A stretch of DNA of 64,000 nt from Dermabacter sp. (GTDB lineage Bacteria; Actinomycetota; Actinomycetes; Actinomycetales; Dermabacteraceae), in contig JAUNTX010000002.1 of the NCBI GenBank assembly GCA_030538475.1, positions 323,975-387,974 on the forward strand, written 5' to 3'. Below, piece by piece: positions 1-8,677 of the stretch. The notes under the pieces are model-generated. The model worked only from the letters and a program-made list of their open reading frames with translations. It did not search any database and was not told the DNA's origin. The position numbers and the translations under genes are program-made. Within the stretch, counting starts at the first letter, position 1, and each line of letters starts with the position of its first letter.

Positions 1-654
1 TTCACGGATCCGTCGTTCTGGAGCGCCTTCGGCACGTCGATCAGTGCTGCGGTCATCACGGTGTCGGTGACGACGGTTGGCTCGTTCCTCGCGGCCATTG
101 CGCTGGCACGATTCGGATTTCGCGGTAAGAAGACCTTGATCGTGGCGATCCTCGTGGTCCAGATGATCCCTGCCGAGGCGCTGTTCATTTCGCAGTATCG
201 AATGCTGGATGGGTGGGCGCTCCTCAACTCCGTCGCTGGGCTCTCCCTGCTCTACATTGGGGGCGTCCTGCCGTTCGTCGTGTGGATGATGCGTGGCTTC
301 GTCGAGGCAGTGCCTGACGAATTGGAGCAGGCTGCCATGGTGGACGGCTGTACTCGCATCGGCGCGTTTATTCGGGTGACCCTGCCGCTTCTTGCCCCGG
401 GAATCATCTCCACCGGCGTATTCTCCTTCCTTCACTCGTGGAACGAATACACCCTCGCCCTGATCGTGCTGTCCCGCGATAGTTCCGTGACGCTCCCGAT
501 CTGGTTGCAGACGTTCCAGCAGGGTCTGCGCGACACCGACTGGGGCGGAGTGATGGCGGGCTCAACCGTCATCGCCATCCCCGTCATGATTCTCTTCTGC
601 TTCGTCCAGAACCGGATGGGGCGCGGCCTGGTGAGCGGCGCGGTGAAGGGGTGA
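1..654 (+). CDS. Carbohydrate ABC transporter permease, MalG/ThuG type (5' end outside window)
   Basis: The frame is open to the left edge, so the N-terminus is missing; the visible 217 codons are the C-terminal two thirds of a binding-protein-dependent sugar permease of the inner membrane. The EAA-loop signature appears as an E-L-E-Q-A-A-M-V-D-G-C motif followed by an LPLLAPG turn, and the protein ends AVKG, typical of the MalG half of CUT1 importers. Several hydrophobic segments are visible. It lies 62 bp upstream of the formylglycine-generating enzyme on the same strand, which suggests import of a sulfated sugar, but the substrate is inference. The rest of the transporter must lie to the left. 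Confidence 0.9.
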   Translation, partial: FTDPSFWSAFGTSISAAVITVSVTTVGSFLAAIALARFGFRGKKTLIVAILVVQMIPAEALFISQYRMLDGWALLNSVAGLSLLYIGGVLPFVVWMMRGFVEAVPDELEQAAMVDGCTRIGAFIRVTLPLLAPGIISTGVFSFLHSWNEYTLALIVLSRDSSVTLPIWLQTFQQGLRDTDWGGVMAGSTVIAIPVMILFCFVQNRMGRGLVSGAVKG

Positions 655-716
655 GAGCGCGTGCGAGATGATGGGCCTACGGCGCCAAGCACGGCAAGCA
701 GAAGGGCATCGTCGCC

Positions 717-1685
717 ATGACCACACCCCACCCTTGTTGTGCGCCGTCCTCGGGTCCTCGGGCCGCTTGTGAGGGCGTGGAACCGTCGGCCCCGCACGAG
801 GCTCCGGCAGCGCCGCGATTGCACCCCGTCGCGCGCGCGATCGGCGAGCGGCTCGTGCCCGTTCCCGCCGGGGCGTTTCTCATGGGTGGTGCGGACGTCG
901 ACGCGAACCCGCTTGATGCGGAGGGCCCCGTCCGCTCCATCACCGTGCCGGGATTCCGCATCGACCCGTTCCTTGTCACGAACGAGGAGTTCGCCGCGTT
1001 CGTGGACGACACGGGGTACGTGACCGTGGCTGAAGAGTTCGAGTGGAGCTTCGTGTTCGCGGGGCACCTGGATGAACGCACGCGCGAATCATCTCCCCTG
1101 CCGCCGTATACCCCGTGGTGGCGCGCGGTGCTCGGGGCCCGCTGGGACCAGCCGGAAGGCCCCGGCAGCACCGTCGCTGATCGCGCCCGGCACCCGGTCG
1201 TCCACATGGCCCTGCGCGATGCCGACGCATTCGCCCGCTGGTGCGGGCTCCGTCTGCCCACGGAAGCGGAATGGGAGAAGGCCGCGCGCGGCGGCCTCGA
1301 GCAGGCCCGGTACGCGTGGGGCAACGATCTCCACCCGGGCGGCGCCCACATGTGCAACATCTTCCAGGGCGAGTTCCCAACGCACAACACGTGCGCCGAC
1401 GGGTTCGCGGCCACCTCGCCCGTCGGCGCCTATCCTCCGAACGGCTTCGGGCTTTTCGACGTGGCGGGCAACGTGTGGGAGTGGTGCCGGGACGCGTGGG
1501 ACGTTTCCGCTGGCGAGGGGAGCGCGCGGGTGATCCGCGGCGGCTCGTTCCTGTGCCACGACTCCTACTGCAACCGCTACCGAGTGGCGGCACGCACGAG
1601 CTCCGGGGCCGACGACACCTCATCGAACAAGGGCATGCGCCTAGCGATGACGGACTCAGGCCCGGTCTCTACAGTGGCGCCATGA
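717..1685 (+). CDS. Formylglycine-generating enzyme (sulfatase-modifying factor family)
   Basis: 322-residue FGE-sulfatase domain protein. It oxidises the active-site cysteine of type I sulfatases to formylglycine, using O2 and a Cu(I) site. The family core is clear: VPAGAFLMGGADVD near residue 45, a WCGLRLPTEAEWEKAARGG block near residue 175, and a C-terminal RGGSFLCHDSYCNRYR block. The two copper-binding cysteines of true FGEs are both present, Cys280 and Cys285 in the C-x4-C arrangement, so this is not a cysteine-less paralogue such as EgtB. A Cys-Cys pair sits at residues 7-8, as in many actinobacterial FGEs. The ATG start follows a weak GAAGGG. Its stop overlaps the next gene by ATGA. 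No sulfatase is visible, so the client is presumably left of the window. Confidence 0.93.
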   Translation: MTTPHPCCAPSSGPRAACEGVEPSAPHEAPAAPRLHPVARAIGERLVPVPAGAFLMGGADVDANPLDAEGPVRSITVPGFRIDPFLVTNEEFAAFVDDTGYVTVAEEFEWSFVFAGHLDERTRESSPLPPYTPWWRAVLGARWDQPEGPGSTVADRARHPVVHMALRDADAFARWCGLRLPTEAEWEKAARGGLEQARYAWGNDLHPGGAHMCNIFQGEFPTHNTCADGFAATSPVGAYPPNGFGLFDVAGNVWEWCRDAWDVSAGEGSARVIRGGSFLCHDSYCNRYRVAARTSSGADDTSSNKGMRLAMTDSGPVSTVAP

Positions 1686-2104
1686 CGCTCACCGAACAGG
1701 CACTGCTCGGCGTGCTCGCGTTCGTACTGCTCGCGAGCGGCCTCCTCATCATCTGGGTGGCGACCGCGACGGCATCGGGCAGGATGGGGCGCAACGCGCT
1801 CGCGGGCATCCGCATCGCCTCCACTCTGGCCAGCGACGAGGCGTGGCTGGCCGCGCACCGCCGCGCGAAACGCCCCACGATTCTGGCGGGGCTGCTGCTC
1901 ATGGTGGGCGCCCTTCTCGTGCTCGCTCCCATGGCGCTCGAGGCGCTGACGGTCAGCGCTATGGCCGTCGGGGTTATCGCCGCTTGCGTGCTGGTCCTGG
2001 CATGCGGCATCTACAGCGCGGTGGTGGGCAGCGCCGCCGCCCGCGCGGCAACCGAGGCGGCGGCCGACGGCAAGGCGCGCGAAGTGTCGGGGCCGAGCAG
2101 CTAA
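1682..2104 (+). CDS. SdpI family membrane protein
   Basis: 140-residue integral membrane protein. The first hydrophobic segment (about residues 6-30) is followed by RNALAGIRIASTLASDEAWL, the G-x-R-x-x-T-L-x-S-x-x-A-W signature of the SdpI/YhfL family, and then two more transmembrane segments (about 62-85 and 92-117). In Bacillus, SdpI gives immunity to the SdpC toxin and acts in signalling; most actinobacterial homologues have no assigned role. The ATG lies inside the preceding stop (ATGA overlap), so it is translationally coupled to the formylglycine-generating enzyme. That coupling is unexplained. The start is fixed by the overlap because upstream extensions in this frame read through the FGE gene. 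Confidence 0.75.
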   Translation: MTLTEQALLGVLAFVLLASGLLIIWVATATASGRMGRNALAGIRIASTLASDEAWLAAHRRAKRPTILAGLLLMVGALLVLAPMALEALTVSAMAVGVIAACVLVLACGIYSAVVGSAAARAATEAAADGKAREVSGPSS

Positions 2105-2180
2105 ACCCCGGGCCAGACCCCGGGCGCGAGGGCCCGGCTGACCATCTCGCTCGCCCGCCCGTCGTTCACCCGTCTGCTCG

Positions 2181-2750
2181 TCACCCGTCCGTGGTGGTGC
2201 TGTCACCAGAGGTGGTGCTGTCGGAGTCGTCCGCGGGAGCGCCCGGCTGCTGCCCGTTCCCGGGAACGCCGCGCGGCCCACCGCCCTGCTCCTGCCCGCT
2301 GCCGGGCGCCTGCCCATCGGGTGCCTGGCCGCCCGGACCCTGACCGCCCGGAACCTGGTGCCCCGGGCCCTGCCCGTCGCGCTCGAACCCACCTTGACCG
2401 GGATGGCCGGTCTCGGACGTGCTCGAGGAGCCCTGGTCGGTGCCGGTGATGGCGCCCACCGCGGCATCGCCCGCGAGGTAGAGGCCCGCGCCCAGGGCGA
2501 GGGCGCCCACGCCACCGGCGGCCACGGCCGCAGTAGTGGCGGCGATACGTCGCCCGGTCCAGGGCTTCGAGGGCGAGGAAGCGGTGTCGGCGGTGCCAGC
2601 GGGGGCCGACGAGGCCGGCATCTGCGCCCCGGTAGCGCCCGCGAGGGGCACCCCGGAGACGCGGGCGGCAGGTCCCGCCGCGGACACCTGGGGGTTTTCG
2701 GGGGTGTGGGGCTCCTCTGGTGACGGGGTGCTGGTTGGTGGTGTACTCAT
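2181..2750 (-). CDS. Pro/Gly-rich single-pass membrane protein, unknown function
   Basis: 189 residues. The N-terminal 60 residues are a Pro/Ser/Thr/Ala-rich cytoplasmic-type tail ending in the basic stretch KPWTGRR. One transmembrane segment follows (about residues 68-95, Ala/Gly-rich). The rest is a low-complexity tail of G-Q-x-P-G-type repeats ending in an acidic Ser/Thr-rich tract, presumably outside the membrane. No enzymatic domain is recognisable. Base composition matches a real gene on this strand, but low complexity makes homology uninformative. It follows the GH32 gene on the same strand, 145 bp downstream and separated by a strong hairpin, so it is probably transcribed separately. 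Confidence 0.6.
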   Translation of the reverse strand: MSTPPTSTPSPEEPHTPENPQVSAAGPAARVSGVPLAGATGAQMPASSAPAGTADTASSPSKPWTGRRIAATTAAVAAGGVGALALGAGLYLAGDAAVGAITGTDQGSSSTSETGHPGQGGFERDGQGPGHQVPGGQGPGGQAPDGQAPGSGQEQGGGPRGVPGNGQQPGAPADDSDSTTSGDSTTTDG

Positions 2751-2775
2751 GTGCGTCCAATCTGATTCGTAGGGT

Positions 2776-2813
2776 GGCGCCCCGCGGGAAGCCGGGAAGC
2801 GGTGCGGGGCGCC
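2776..2813 (-). terminator. Hairpin downstream of the GH32 operon
   Basis: Perfect 10-bp inverted repeat (GGCGCCCCGC at 2776-2785 pairing with GCGGGGCGCC at 2804-2813), 83 bp beyond the GH32 stop codon. There is no T tract, so it is a possible GC-type terminator or mRNA-stabilising hairpin rather than a canonical terminator. Confidence 0.4.
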
Positions 2814-2895
2814 TGAATCAAGAGTGGAAGACGGGACTGTGCGCTGAAGAGGCGGAAGCTATGACTCCGCTATGAGCCGCTACTCGCCTGAACCG

Positions 2896-4155
2896 CTACG
2901 CCCCGAGCGGGCGGGCCGTGATCGTCCCGTAGGCGCGGATGGTGCGGGCGGTGTCGTGGTCGGGAAGGATCTCCACGATGGAGGCGTCGATAGCCACTGT
3001 GCCCGGGCCGTCCATGCGGTGCAGGGTCTTCTCGGTGCCGTCGGCGTCCCGCACGGATACGACGGCGCCGCCCGGGAAGTCCTGAATGCCTGCGGCCTCC
3101 GCCTGGGCCCGAACTTCCTCGGGGAAGTGCGAGACCAGGGTCGCGGAGGTTGGGCTCGCGGACTCCAGGTGGAGTTCGCGGGGGAGTGTCAGGCATCCCG
3201 CCCACCCGGCCGCGTCGGCCTGTTCCTGGGTGCGGTCGGCGCCTTCCCACGACCATCCCCACAGCAGCACGCGGTCGCCGTCCGCGACCGCTTGCGGCGC
3301 GTAGAAGTCGGGGCCCGCATCCACGAGGCCGTGCGCGCTCACGTCGGTGAAGCGCAGCCCGCTCACCTCGCCGCGCGCGTCCCGGTCGATGCGAAGGGCG
3401 CCCACCGCGTAGCCCGAGCCCTGAAGGACGGGCTGGTCGGTGCCCTCGTTTTCCCCGTTCCACAGGCCCACGATGAGCACCCAGTGCCCATCCACGCGCA
3501 CCAGCTGGGGGCACTCCCACAGCGTCGAGGTGCGCATGTCCGCGAGCCCCGCATCGCGCGAGGACGCGACTTCGCCGAGGTAGCGCCAGTCGGTGAGGTC
3601 GTCGGCGAGCCACGCGAGAATCACCGCGTCGCGGGTGCCGTCCTCGCGCCGGATCCCCGCGCCCTGAATCCCGAACCGATGCCCGTCCACCGTGAAGAGG
3701 AAGGGGTCGCGCAGGCCGGTGAGGCCCGGGATGTCGGGGATGGGCACGACGACGCGGTGGTCGCCGTAGGTGAGTCCGTCGCCGTCCCCGCGGGCGATGA
3801 CCACCTGCGCCAGCTGCAGATCATCCCCGGACACCGCCGAATACACGAGCGTGGGCACGGCCCCGTCGGCCCGGGCGTCCATGAGGCCGACGCCGGACCA
3901 GCAGCCGTCGGCGTCGGCTTCCCCCGCGCGGGGGGAGAGGGCGGCGGGCTGCTCGCGCCAGTGCACGAGGTCGGTGGAGGTGGCGTGCCCCCAGTGGATG
4001 CGCTCGTGGCGGGCCGAATGGGGGTTCCACTGGAAGAACAGGTGCCACGTGTCGCCGTTCTTGTGGATCCCGTTTGGGTCGTTGATCCACCCGCGTGCGG
4101 GCACGCGGTGCCGGGCGGGGAAGTGGGGGTCGTGGCGGGGATGGGGGGTGCTCAT
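2896..4155 (-). CDS. Glycoside hydrolase family 32 (sucrose-6-phosphate hydrolase / beta-fructosidase)
   Basis: 419-residue GH32 enzyme that hydrolyses beta-fructofuranosyl bonds in sucrose, sucrose-6-phosphate or short fructans. All three catalytic motifs are visible: WINDPNG at 23-29 (nucleophile Asp26), RDP at 149-151 (transition-state stabiliser Asp150) and WECP at 213-216 (acid/base Glu214). A five-bladed propeller of about 300 residues is followed by a C-terminal beta-sandwich. No signal peptide is present, so it acts in the cytoplasm on imported sugar. The ATG has AGGAG seven bases upstream. It is the last gene of the run binding protein, permease, permease, hydrolase, which points to sucrose or fructo-oligosaccharide use. 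The exact substrate cannot be read from sequence. Confidence 0.93.
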   Translation of the reverse strand: MSTPHPRHDPHFPARHRVPARGWINDPNGIHKNGDTWHLFFQWNPHSARHERIHWGHATSTDLVHWREQPAALSPRAGEADADGCWSGVGLMDARADGAVPTLVYSAVSGDDLQLAQVVIARGDGDGLTYGDHRVVVPIPDIPGLTGLRDPFLFTVDGHRFGIQGAGIRREDGTRDAVILAWLADDLTDWRYLGEVASSRDAGLADMRTSTLWECPQLVRVDGHWVLIVGLWNGENEGTDQPVLQGSGYAVGALRIDRDARGEVSGLRFTDVSAHGLVDAGPDFYAPQAVADGDRVLLWGWSWEGADRTQEQADAAGWAGCLTLPRELHLESASPTSATLVSHFPEEVRAQAEAAGIQDFPGGAVVSVRDADGTEKTLHRMDGPGTVAIDASIVEILPDHDTARTIRAYGTITARPLGA

Positions 4156-4288
4156 GCGGCGCTCCTGGAGACGAGTGGGCGGGGCGAGGGCTGGACGATG
4201 GAGGGGTGGGCTGGTCGGTGAAGGGCGCCGCGGACGGGGGCGCCTGGGGCGGGAGGGGGAAGCTCGGGCCCCCGACGGGCGGGCGCGG

Positions 4289-5110
4289 CTACTTGGAAAC
4301 GCCCGCGGTCAGGCCCTCGCGCAGCGCGCGCTGACCGAAGAAGAACACGACCACCGCGGGAATCATCGAGAGCACAACCCCGGCGAGCACCACCGAAATG
4401 GACCCGGTGCCGAGGTTGCCCTGAAGGGTGACGAGGCCGAGCGGCAGGGTGTAGTTCTGTTCGCTCAGCATGAAGATGAGCGGGCGGAAGAACTCGTTCC
4501 AGTGGAAGTTGAAGGCGAGCACGCCCACAATCGCCATGCCCGGCAGGGCCAGCGGCGCGTAGATCGAGAAGAACGTGCGCCACGGGGAGGCGCCATCGAC
4601 CGCGGCCGCTTCCGCGAGGTCGTGCGGCAGGCCCAGGAAGAACTGGCGCATGAGGAACGTGCCGAACGCCGTGGGGATCGCGGGCAGGATGAGCGCCCAC
4701 AGGGTGTCCGACAGCCCGATCCCGCGGATGATCATGAAGACGGGCACGATCGTGATCTGCATCGGCACCATCATCGTGGACAGGATGATCGCGAACAGGA
4801 GCTTCTTGCCCCGAAAGCTCATGCGCGCGAACACATACCCGGCCATGGCCGCGCTGAGCATCTGCCCCACGGCGATGATGGCGGTGACGAGCGCGCTGTT
4901 GAACACGAGCAGCGGCATCTTCAGCTGCTCGAACACCGCGCTATAGCTTGAAAAATCGGGACTGAGAGGCAGGAGGCTGGGCGGGTTGGAAAACGATTCG
5001 GCGGCGGGCCGCAGCGACGTGGTGAAGGTCCACCACACGGGCCCGAGAGTCAGGACCACCGCGACGATGAGGACCGCGTACTTCGCGAGCGCGGGAAGCT
5101 TGGCATTCAT
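4289..5110 (-). CDS. Carbohydrate ABC transporter permease, MalG/UgpE type
   Basis: 273-residue inner-membrane permease with six predicted membrane segments and the EAA loop (D-L-A-E-A-A-A-V-D-G-A, about residues 180-190). It pairs with the upstream permease to form the channel of a CUT1 sugar importer. The ATG at 5110 was preferred to a 67-codon upstream extension because the extension is Ser/Arg-rich, overlaps the preceding permease out of frame, and the chosen start has GGAAAG upstream and begins with a normal short N-tail before the first membrane helix. It lies 28 bp after the preceding gene and ends 133 bp before GH32. Confidence 0.92.
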   Translation of the reverse strand: MNAKLPALAKYAVLIVAVVLTLGPVWWTFTTSLRPAAESFSNPPSLLPLSPDFSSYSAVFEQLKMPLLVFNSALVTAIIAVGQMLSAAMAGYVFARMSFRGKKLLFAIILSTMMVPMQITIVPVFMIIRGIGLSDTLWALILPAIPTAFGTFLMRQFFLGLPHDLAEAAAVDGASPWRTFFSIYAPLALPGMAIVGVLAFNFHWNEFFRPLIFMLSEQNYTLPLGLVTLQGNLGTGSISVVLAGVVLSMIPAVVVFFFGQRALREGLTAGVSK

Positions 5111-5138
5111 GGGAGCACTTTCCAATCGGGGGCGGCGG

Positions 5139-6017
5139 TCACTGGTAGAAGACCAGGGCGCGGGAGAGGCGGAACTGCAGGAAGGTGATGAGCATGATGG
5201 CGAGCATGAGCACGAGGCCAATCGCGCTCGCGTACCCGAACTCGAGCTGGCGGAACGCCGATTCGTAGATGACCATGACGACCGTGCGGGTGGAATCGCC
5301 CGGGCCGCCACGCGTGAGCACGTACGGCTGGTCGAAGATCTGCATCGCGGAGATCATCGCCATGACCGTGGCCACGAGGATCGTGGGGCTCACGAGCGGC
5401 AGGGTGATCGTGCGGAACTGCCGCCAGCCCGTCGCGCCGTCAATCGAGGAGGCTTCGTACACGTCGCGGGGGATCGCGGCGAGGCCGCCGATGAACAGCA
5501 GGAAGCTGAAGCCGAAGTTCTGCCACACGTACACGGCGATCACGACGACCATCGCCCACGTGCCGCTCGTGAGCCACGGGACCGCCGGAATGTTCACGAG
5601 GCTGAGCAGCCAGTTGATGACCCCGAACTGCTCGTTGAACAGGTACTTCATGAGGATCGAGACGCTCGCGGCGGACAGGATGAGCGGGAAGAAGAACGTG
5701 GAGCGGAAGAACACGCGCAGCCAGTTCGGCATGCGCGACTGCACGAGGACGGCCAGGAGCATCGCGATCACCAGCTGCCCCGTCACGGCGAACGCGACGA
5801 ACACGGCCGTGTTCCAGAAGCTCAGCAGCACGGTTTCGTCCGTGAGGGCCCTGGTGAAGTTCGAGAGGCCGACGAACTCCGGGTTCGTGATGATGTCCCA
5901 CCGAAAGAAGGCGAGGACGAGCGAGCCGATGATCGGCAGGAGGGTGAACAGGCCGATGCCGACGAGGCTCGGCGCGAGAAACAGCCAGATCAGGAGTTTG
6001 GATCCCTTGGTGGTCAT
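5139..6017 (-). CDS. Carbohydrate ABC transporter permease, MalF/UgpA type
   Basis: 292-residue permease, first of the pair. It has six hydrophobic segments and the cytoplasmic EAA loop (DVYEASSIDGATGWRQF, about residue 190) that contacts the ATPase. N-terminal LLIWLFLAPSLVGIG is the usual opening of UgpA-type sugar permeases. It begins 12 bp after the binding-protein gene and is followed by the second permease, so the three form one transcription unit. No ATPase gene is present in this cluster, so a shared ATPase encoded elsewhere is expected. Confidence 0.93.
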   Translation of the reverse strand: MTTKGSKLLIWLFLAPSLVGIGLFTLLPIIGSLVLAFFRWDIITNPEFVGLSNFTRALTDETVLLSFWNTAVFVAFAVTGQLVIAMLLAVLVQSRMPNWLRVFFRSTFFFPLILSAASVSILMKYLFNEQFGVINWLLSLVNIPAVPWLTSGTWAMVVVIAVYVWQNFGFSFLLFIGGLAAIPRDVYEASSIDGATGWRQFRTITLPLVSPTILVATVMAMISAMQIFDQPYVLTRGGPGDSTRTVVMVIYESAFRQLEFGYASAIGLVLMLAIMLITFLQFRLSRALVFYQ

Positions 6018-6029
6018 GAGTGGTGTCCC

Positions 6030-7418
6030 CTAGGCGTCGGTCTGGCCAAGAATGGCCCGCAGGTCACGGTCAAGGTTGGTGAGTGAGCGCTCCACGCCCT
6101 CGGCACTGCCGCCGACGGCGGTCGAGACGTGGCGGATGAGCGCGGTCTCCACGGCCGCCTGCTGCGGCGGTGCGGGGATCGGCCCCGAGGTGGGGAAGCG
6201 GTCGAGCGTGTCGTAGAACCGGCGCCAGTGCTCCGGCCCCTTGCCCGTATAGAACGCGGCGTTCACCATCGAGCGGCGCGTCGGGGTGGTGGCGGGGGTG
6301 GGGAACTGAAGCTCCATCGCCTCCTTGGAGGCGCTGTACTTGATCCACTCCCACGCCAGGTCCTTCTTTTCTGACGCCTTCATGATCGCGTAGCCCGCGG
6401 CCCCGAACTGGTGGCGTTGCGAGCGCCACTTCGGGAAGTAGGCCACGTCGAACTGCTCGGGGCGCATGCCGCCTTCGCTGAGGCCCTGCACCCAGTAGCC
6501 GCCCGCGGGCGTCGATCCGATCCGGCCCGACGCGAACAGGCCCACGAGCGTGTTGCCGCCGCCCTCTTCGGGGCGTACGGCGAGCCGTTCAGCGATGAGG
6601 GAGCGCATGAACTCGAAGCTTTCGTGTACCCGCTCGTCGGTGGCGTTGGACGTGGGCCACAGGTAGCCGCCGGAGCGGCCCGTCTCCGTCGGGTAGAAGG
6701 TGCGCCAGATGTCCTCGCCGCCCGGCGAGTGTTCCTCGGTGAGGAAGCTCGTCTCGTTGACGTAGAGCCACGGCACGATCCCGCCGAACAGGCGGTTGGT
6801 CCAGAAGTAGGGGGTGGCATCGCCGCGGATCTCGCGCAGCATCGCCAGGTAGTCCTCGCGGGTCCAGTCGTCCGGCGGCATGTCGATCCCGTGGCGGCCC
6901 AGCACGTCGAGATTCAGGTACATGTTCGCGGCGTTGAAGTCGAGGGGCAGCTGGTAGAGGCTGCCCTTGTACATGAACGCTTCGATGAGGCTCGGGTGGA
7001 CGTCCGCGAAGTACTCCTGCATCTGGTCCGCATCGCGCAGCAGGAACTCGTCGAGCGGGTGGCCCAGGCGGTCGGCGAACAGCTGGGCGCCTTCGGTCGC
7101 TACATACACGACGTCCGGGGGCGTGCCCGCAGCGACCATCGTGAGGACCTTGGCGAAGAAATCTCCCCAGTCCACCGCCTGCACCGACTGGATCTGGACC
7201 ACCTGGCCCGGGTGGGTCTGCATGAACGCGTCGGCGATCTTCTGTCGGCCCTCGCGGTCGGAACTGTTGCCGATGATGAGCACCTGCAGGGCGTCCTCGC
7301 CGCGCCCGGGAATGTCCTGGGCGCTGAGCCGGGGCCAGCTGGCGGCGAGGGCGCCCGCACCGGCCAGGGTGGCGCCGGTGAGCAGGGTGCGGCGGCCAAG
7401 GGTGGAGGAAAGGTTCAT
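6030..7418 (-). CDS. Extracellular sugar-binding protein of the GH32-linked ABC importer
   Basis: 462-residue family 1 solute-binding protein. The N-terminus carries a twin-arginine signal (GRRTLLTG followed by an Ala/Gly-rich hydrophobic stretch), but there is no lipobox cysteine, which is unusual for a Gram-positive binding protein; it may be held by an uncleaved signal or be free. The mature part shows typical binding-protein features such as PPDVVYVATEGAQLFADR (about residue 100) and W-rich sugar-site segments. It is the first gene of the operon and lies behind a well-formed promoter flanked by two palindromic operators. The substrate is inferred to be sucrose or fructo-oligosaccharide from the downstream GH32 hydrolase. 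Confidence 0.9.
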   Translation of the reverse strand: MNLSSTLGRRTLLTGATLAGAGALAASWPRLSAQDIPGRGEDALQVLIIGNSSDREGRQKIADAFMQTHPGQVVQIQSVQAVDWGDFFAKVLTMVAAGTPPDVVYVATEGAQLFADRLGHPLDEFLLRDADQMQEYFADVHPSLIEAFMYKGSLYQLPLDFNAANMYLNLDVLGRHGIDMPPDDWTREDYLAMLREIRGDATPYFWTNRLFGGIVPWLYVNETSFLTEEHSPGGEDIWRTFYPTETGRSGGYLWPTSNATDERVHESFEFMRSLIAERLAVRPEEGGGNTLVGLFASGRIGSTPAGGYWVQGLSEGGMRPEQFDVAYFPKWRSQRHQFGAAGYAIMKASEKKDLAWEWIKYSASKEAMELQFPTPATTPTRRSMVNAAFYTGKGPEHWRRFYDTLDRFPTSGPIPAPPQQAAVETALIRHVSTAVGGSAEGVERSLTNLDRDLRAILGQTDA

Positions 7419-7493
7419 GGGGATCCTCGTTGTTCCGTGGGGCGAGCTCCGTGGGTGTGCTCCGCGGGGCCGTCAGTGCCCCGCACGCACATT

Positions 7494-7543
7494 GACACGT
7501 GTCTAAGTTCTCCCAGTATGGACCCCACTTCGACACGTGTCAA
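7494..7543 (-). promoter_or_regulatory. Promoter with two LacI-type operators for the GH32 operon
   Basis: On the minus strand TTGACA (7538-7543), a 17-bp spacer and CATACT (7515-7520) make a good sigma-70-type promoter. A perfect palindrome GACACGTGTC overlaps the -35 (7532-7541), and an identical copy lies just downstream of the expected start point (7494-7503), with centres 38 bp apart. The central CG and the position match LacI-family operators, so the adjacent LacI regulator is the likely ligand. Binding to both sites would block the polymerase or form a small loop. Confidence 0.8.
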
Positions 7544-7630
7544 GGGGTTGTCAGGGGGTGGGAGGTGTGAGCGAGGGGATGCGGGCACCGGGGGCGGGGT
7601 GCCGACGGGAAAGGGGCCGACGCCCCTTGC

Positions 7631-8677
7631 CTACGCGCCTATGGGAAGCCCCACCGATGCGCGCTCCACGAGCGGGCACGGGTAGTAGCGCACCGAGCGC
7701 TCGCCGCCCACCTCGCCTTCAATCTCGTTCAGCAGCGCCGTCATGGCATCGCGGCCCATCTCCACGTGCGGCAGCTCCATCGTGGTCAGTGGCGGCACCA
7801 GGCATTCGGCGAAGAAGTCCTCATCGTCAAAACCAATGACGCTCACATCCCGCGGCACCTCAAGCCCCGCGTGGGCGGCCGCCAGCATGAACCCGGCGGC
7901 CACGCGGTCGCGGATGCAGAACACTGCCGTCGGCCTCTGGTTCGCCGGAACATCGAGCACGGCGAGACCCGCGCGGTGGCCGTCGTCGAAGTTCCATCCG
8001 GCTTCGACCACCGTGGCCTCCACGCCCGCCGCGCGGCACACCTCGGCGAACCCGGCGATGCGCGAGGTGTTCGCAATCGAGGCGTCGTCGCCCGCGAGCA
8101 TGGCGATCCGGCGATGCCCCGTATCGATGAGGCGCCTCGCCGCGCGGCGCGCCCCCTCCGCATCATCCGGCATGAACTGCGCGAGGCTGGCCATTCCGGG
8201 AGAGTCCGCGCTGCGGCAGTTGAGGAGCACGAGGGGCACGTGCGGCAGCGTCGCGGGAATTGCCACCTCGCCCGCCCCCATCGAGGCCACCACGAGCCCG
8301 TCCACATCCCGCTCCGCGAAGGTGTGCGCGGCGCCCTCGAGGGTGGCACCGGCGATGGAGAGATCGGCGGTGAGGCTCACGTACCCGCGCTCGCTGGCCG
8401 TGGCGATGGCCGAACGAATCATGCGCCCCGCCCACGGCGAGGTCACGATCTCATCGCTCACGATCCCGATGGTGCGCGTGCGCTGCTCCTTCAGGGCGAG
8501 TGCCGTGCGCGAGCGCCGGTACTGCAGGTCGCTCGCGGCGCGCAGGACGCGCTCGCGGGTCGCGGTCGAGACGGTGCCCTCGGTGCGATTGTTGAGCACC
8601 ATCGAGACGGTGGCGCGGGATACCCCGGCATGCTTGGCCACGTCCGCAGACGTGGCGCGCTTCGTGGGCTCGGGCAT
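7631..8677 (-). CDS. LacI family transcriptional regulator of the GH32 operon
   Basis: 348 residues. The N-terminal helix-turn-helix is standard (SADVAKHAGVSRATVSMVLN, about residues 9-28), followed by the hinge helix and a periplasmic-binding-protein-like effector domain ending near ERASVGLPIGA. It should bind the GACACGTGTC pair upstream of the sugar operon and be released by an imported sugar; the effector is unknown. The ATG at 8677 has GAGG five bases upstream and is preferred to the in-frame GTG two codons earlier. A GATAAT -10-like hexamer lies at 8704-8709. It is transcribed in the same direction as the operon it faces, 212 bp upstream of the binding-protein gene. Confidence 0.92.
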   Translation of the reverse strand: MPEPTKRATSADVAKHAGVSRATVSMVLNNRTEGTVSTATRERVLRAASDLQYRRSRTALALKEQRTRTIGIVSDEIVTSPWAGRMIRSAIATASERGYVSLTADLSIAGATLEGAAHTFAERDVDGLVVASMGAGEVAIPATLPHVPLVLLNCRSADSPGMASLAQFMPDDAEGARRAARRLIDTGHRRIAMLAGDDASIANTSRIAGFAEVCRAAGVEATVVEAGWNFDDGHRAGLAVLDVPANQRPTAVFCIRDRVAAGFMLAAAHAGLEVPRDVSVIGFDDEDFFAECLVPPLTTMELPHVEMGRDAMTALLNEIEGEVGGERSVRYYPCPLVERASVGLPIGA

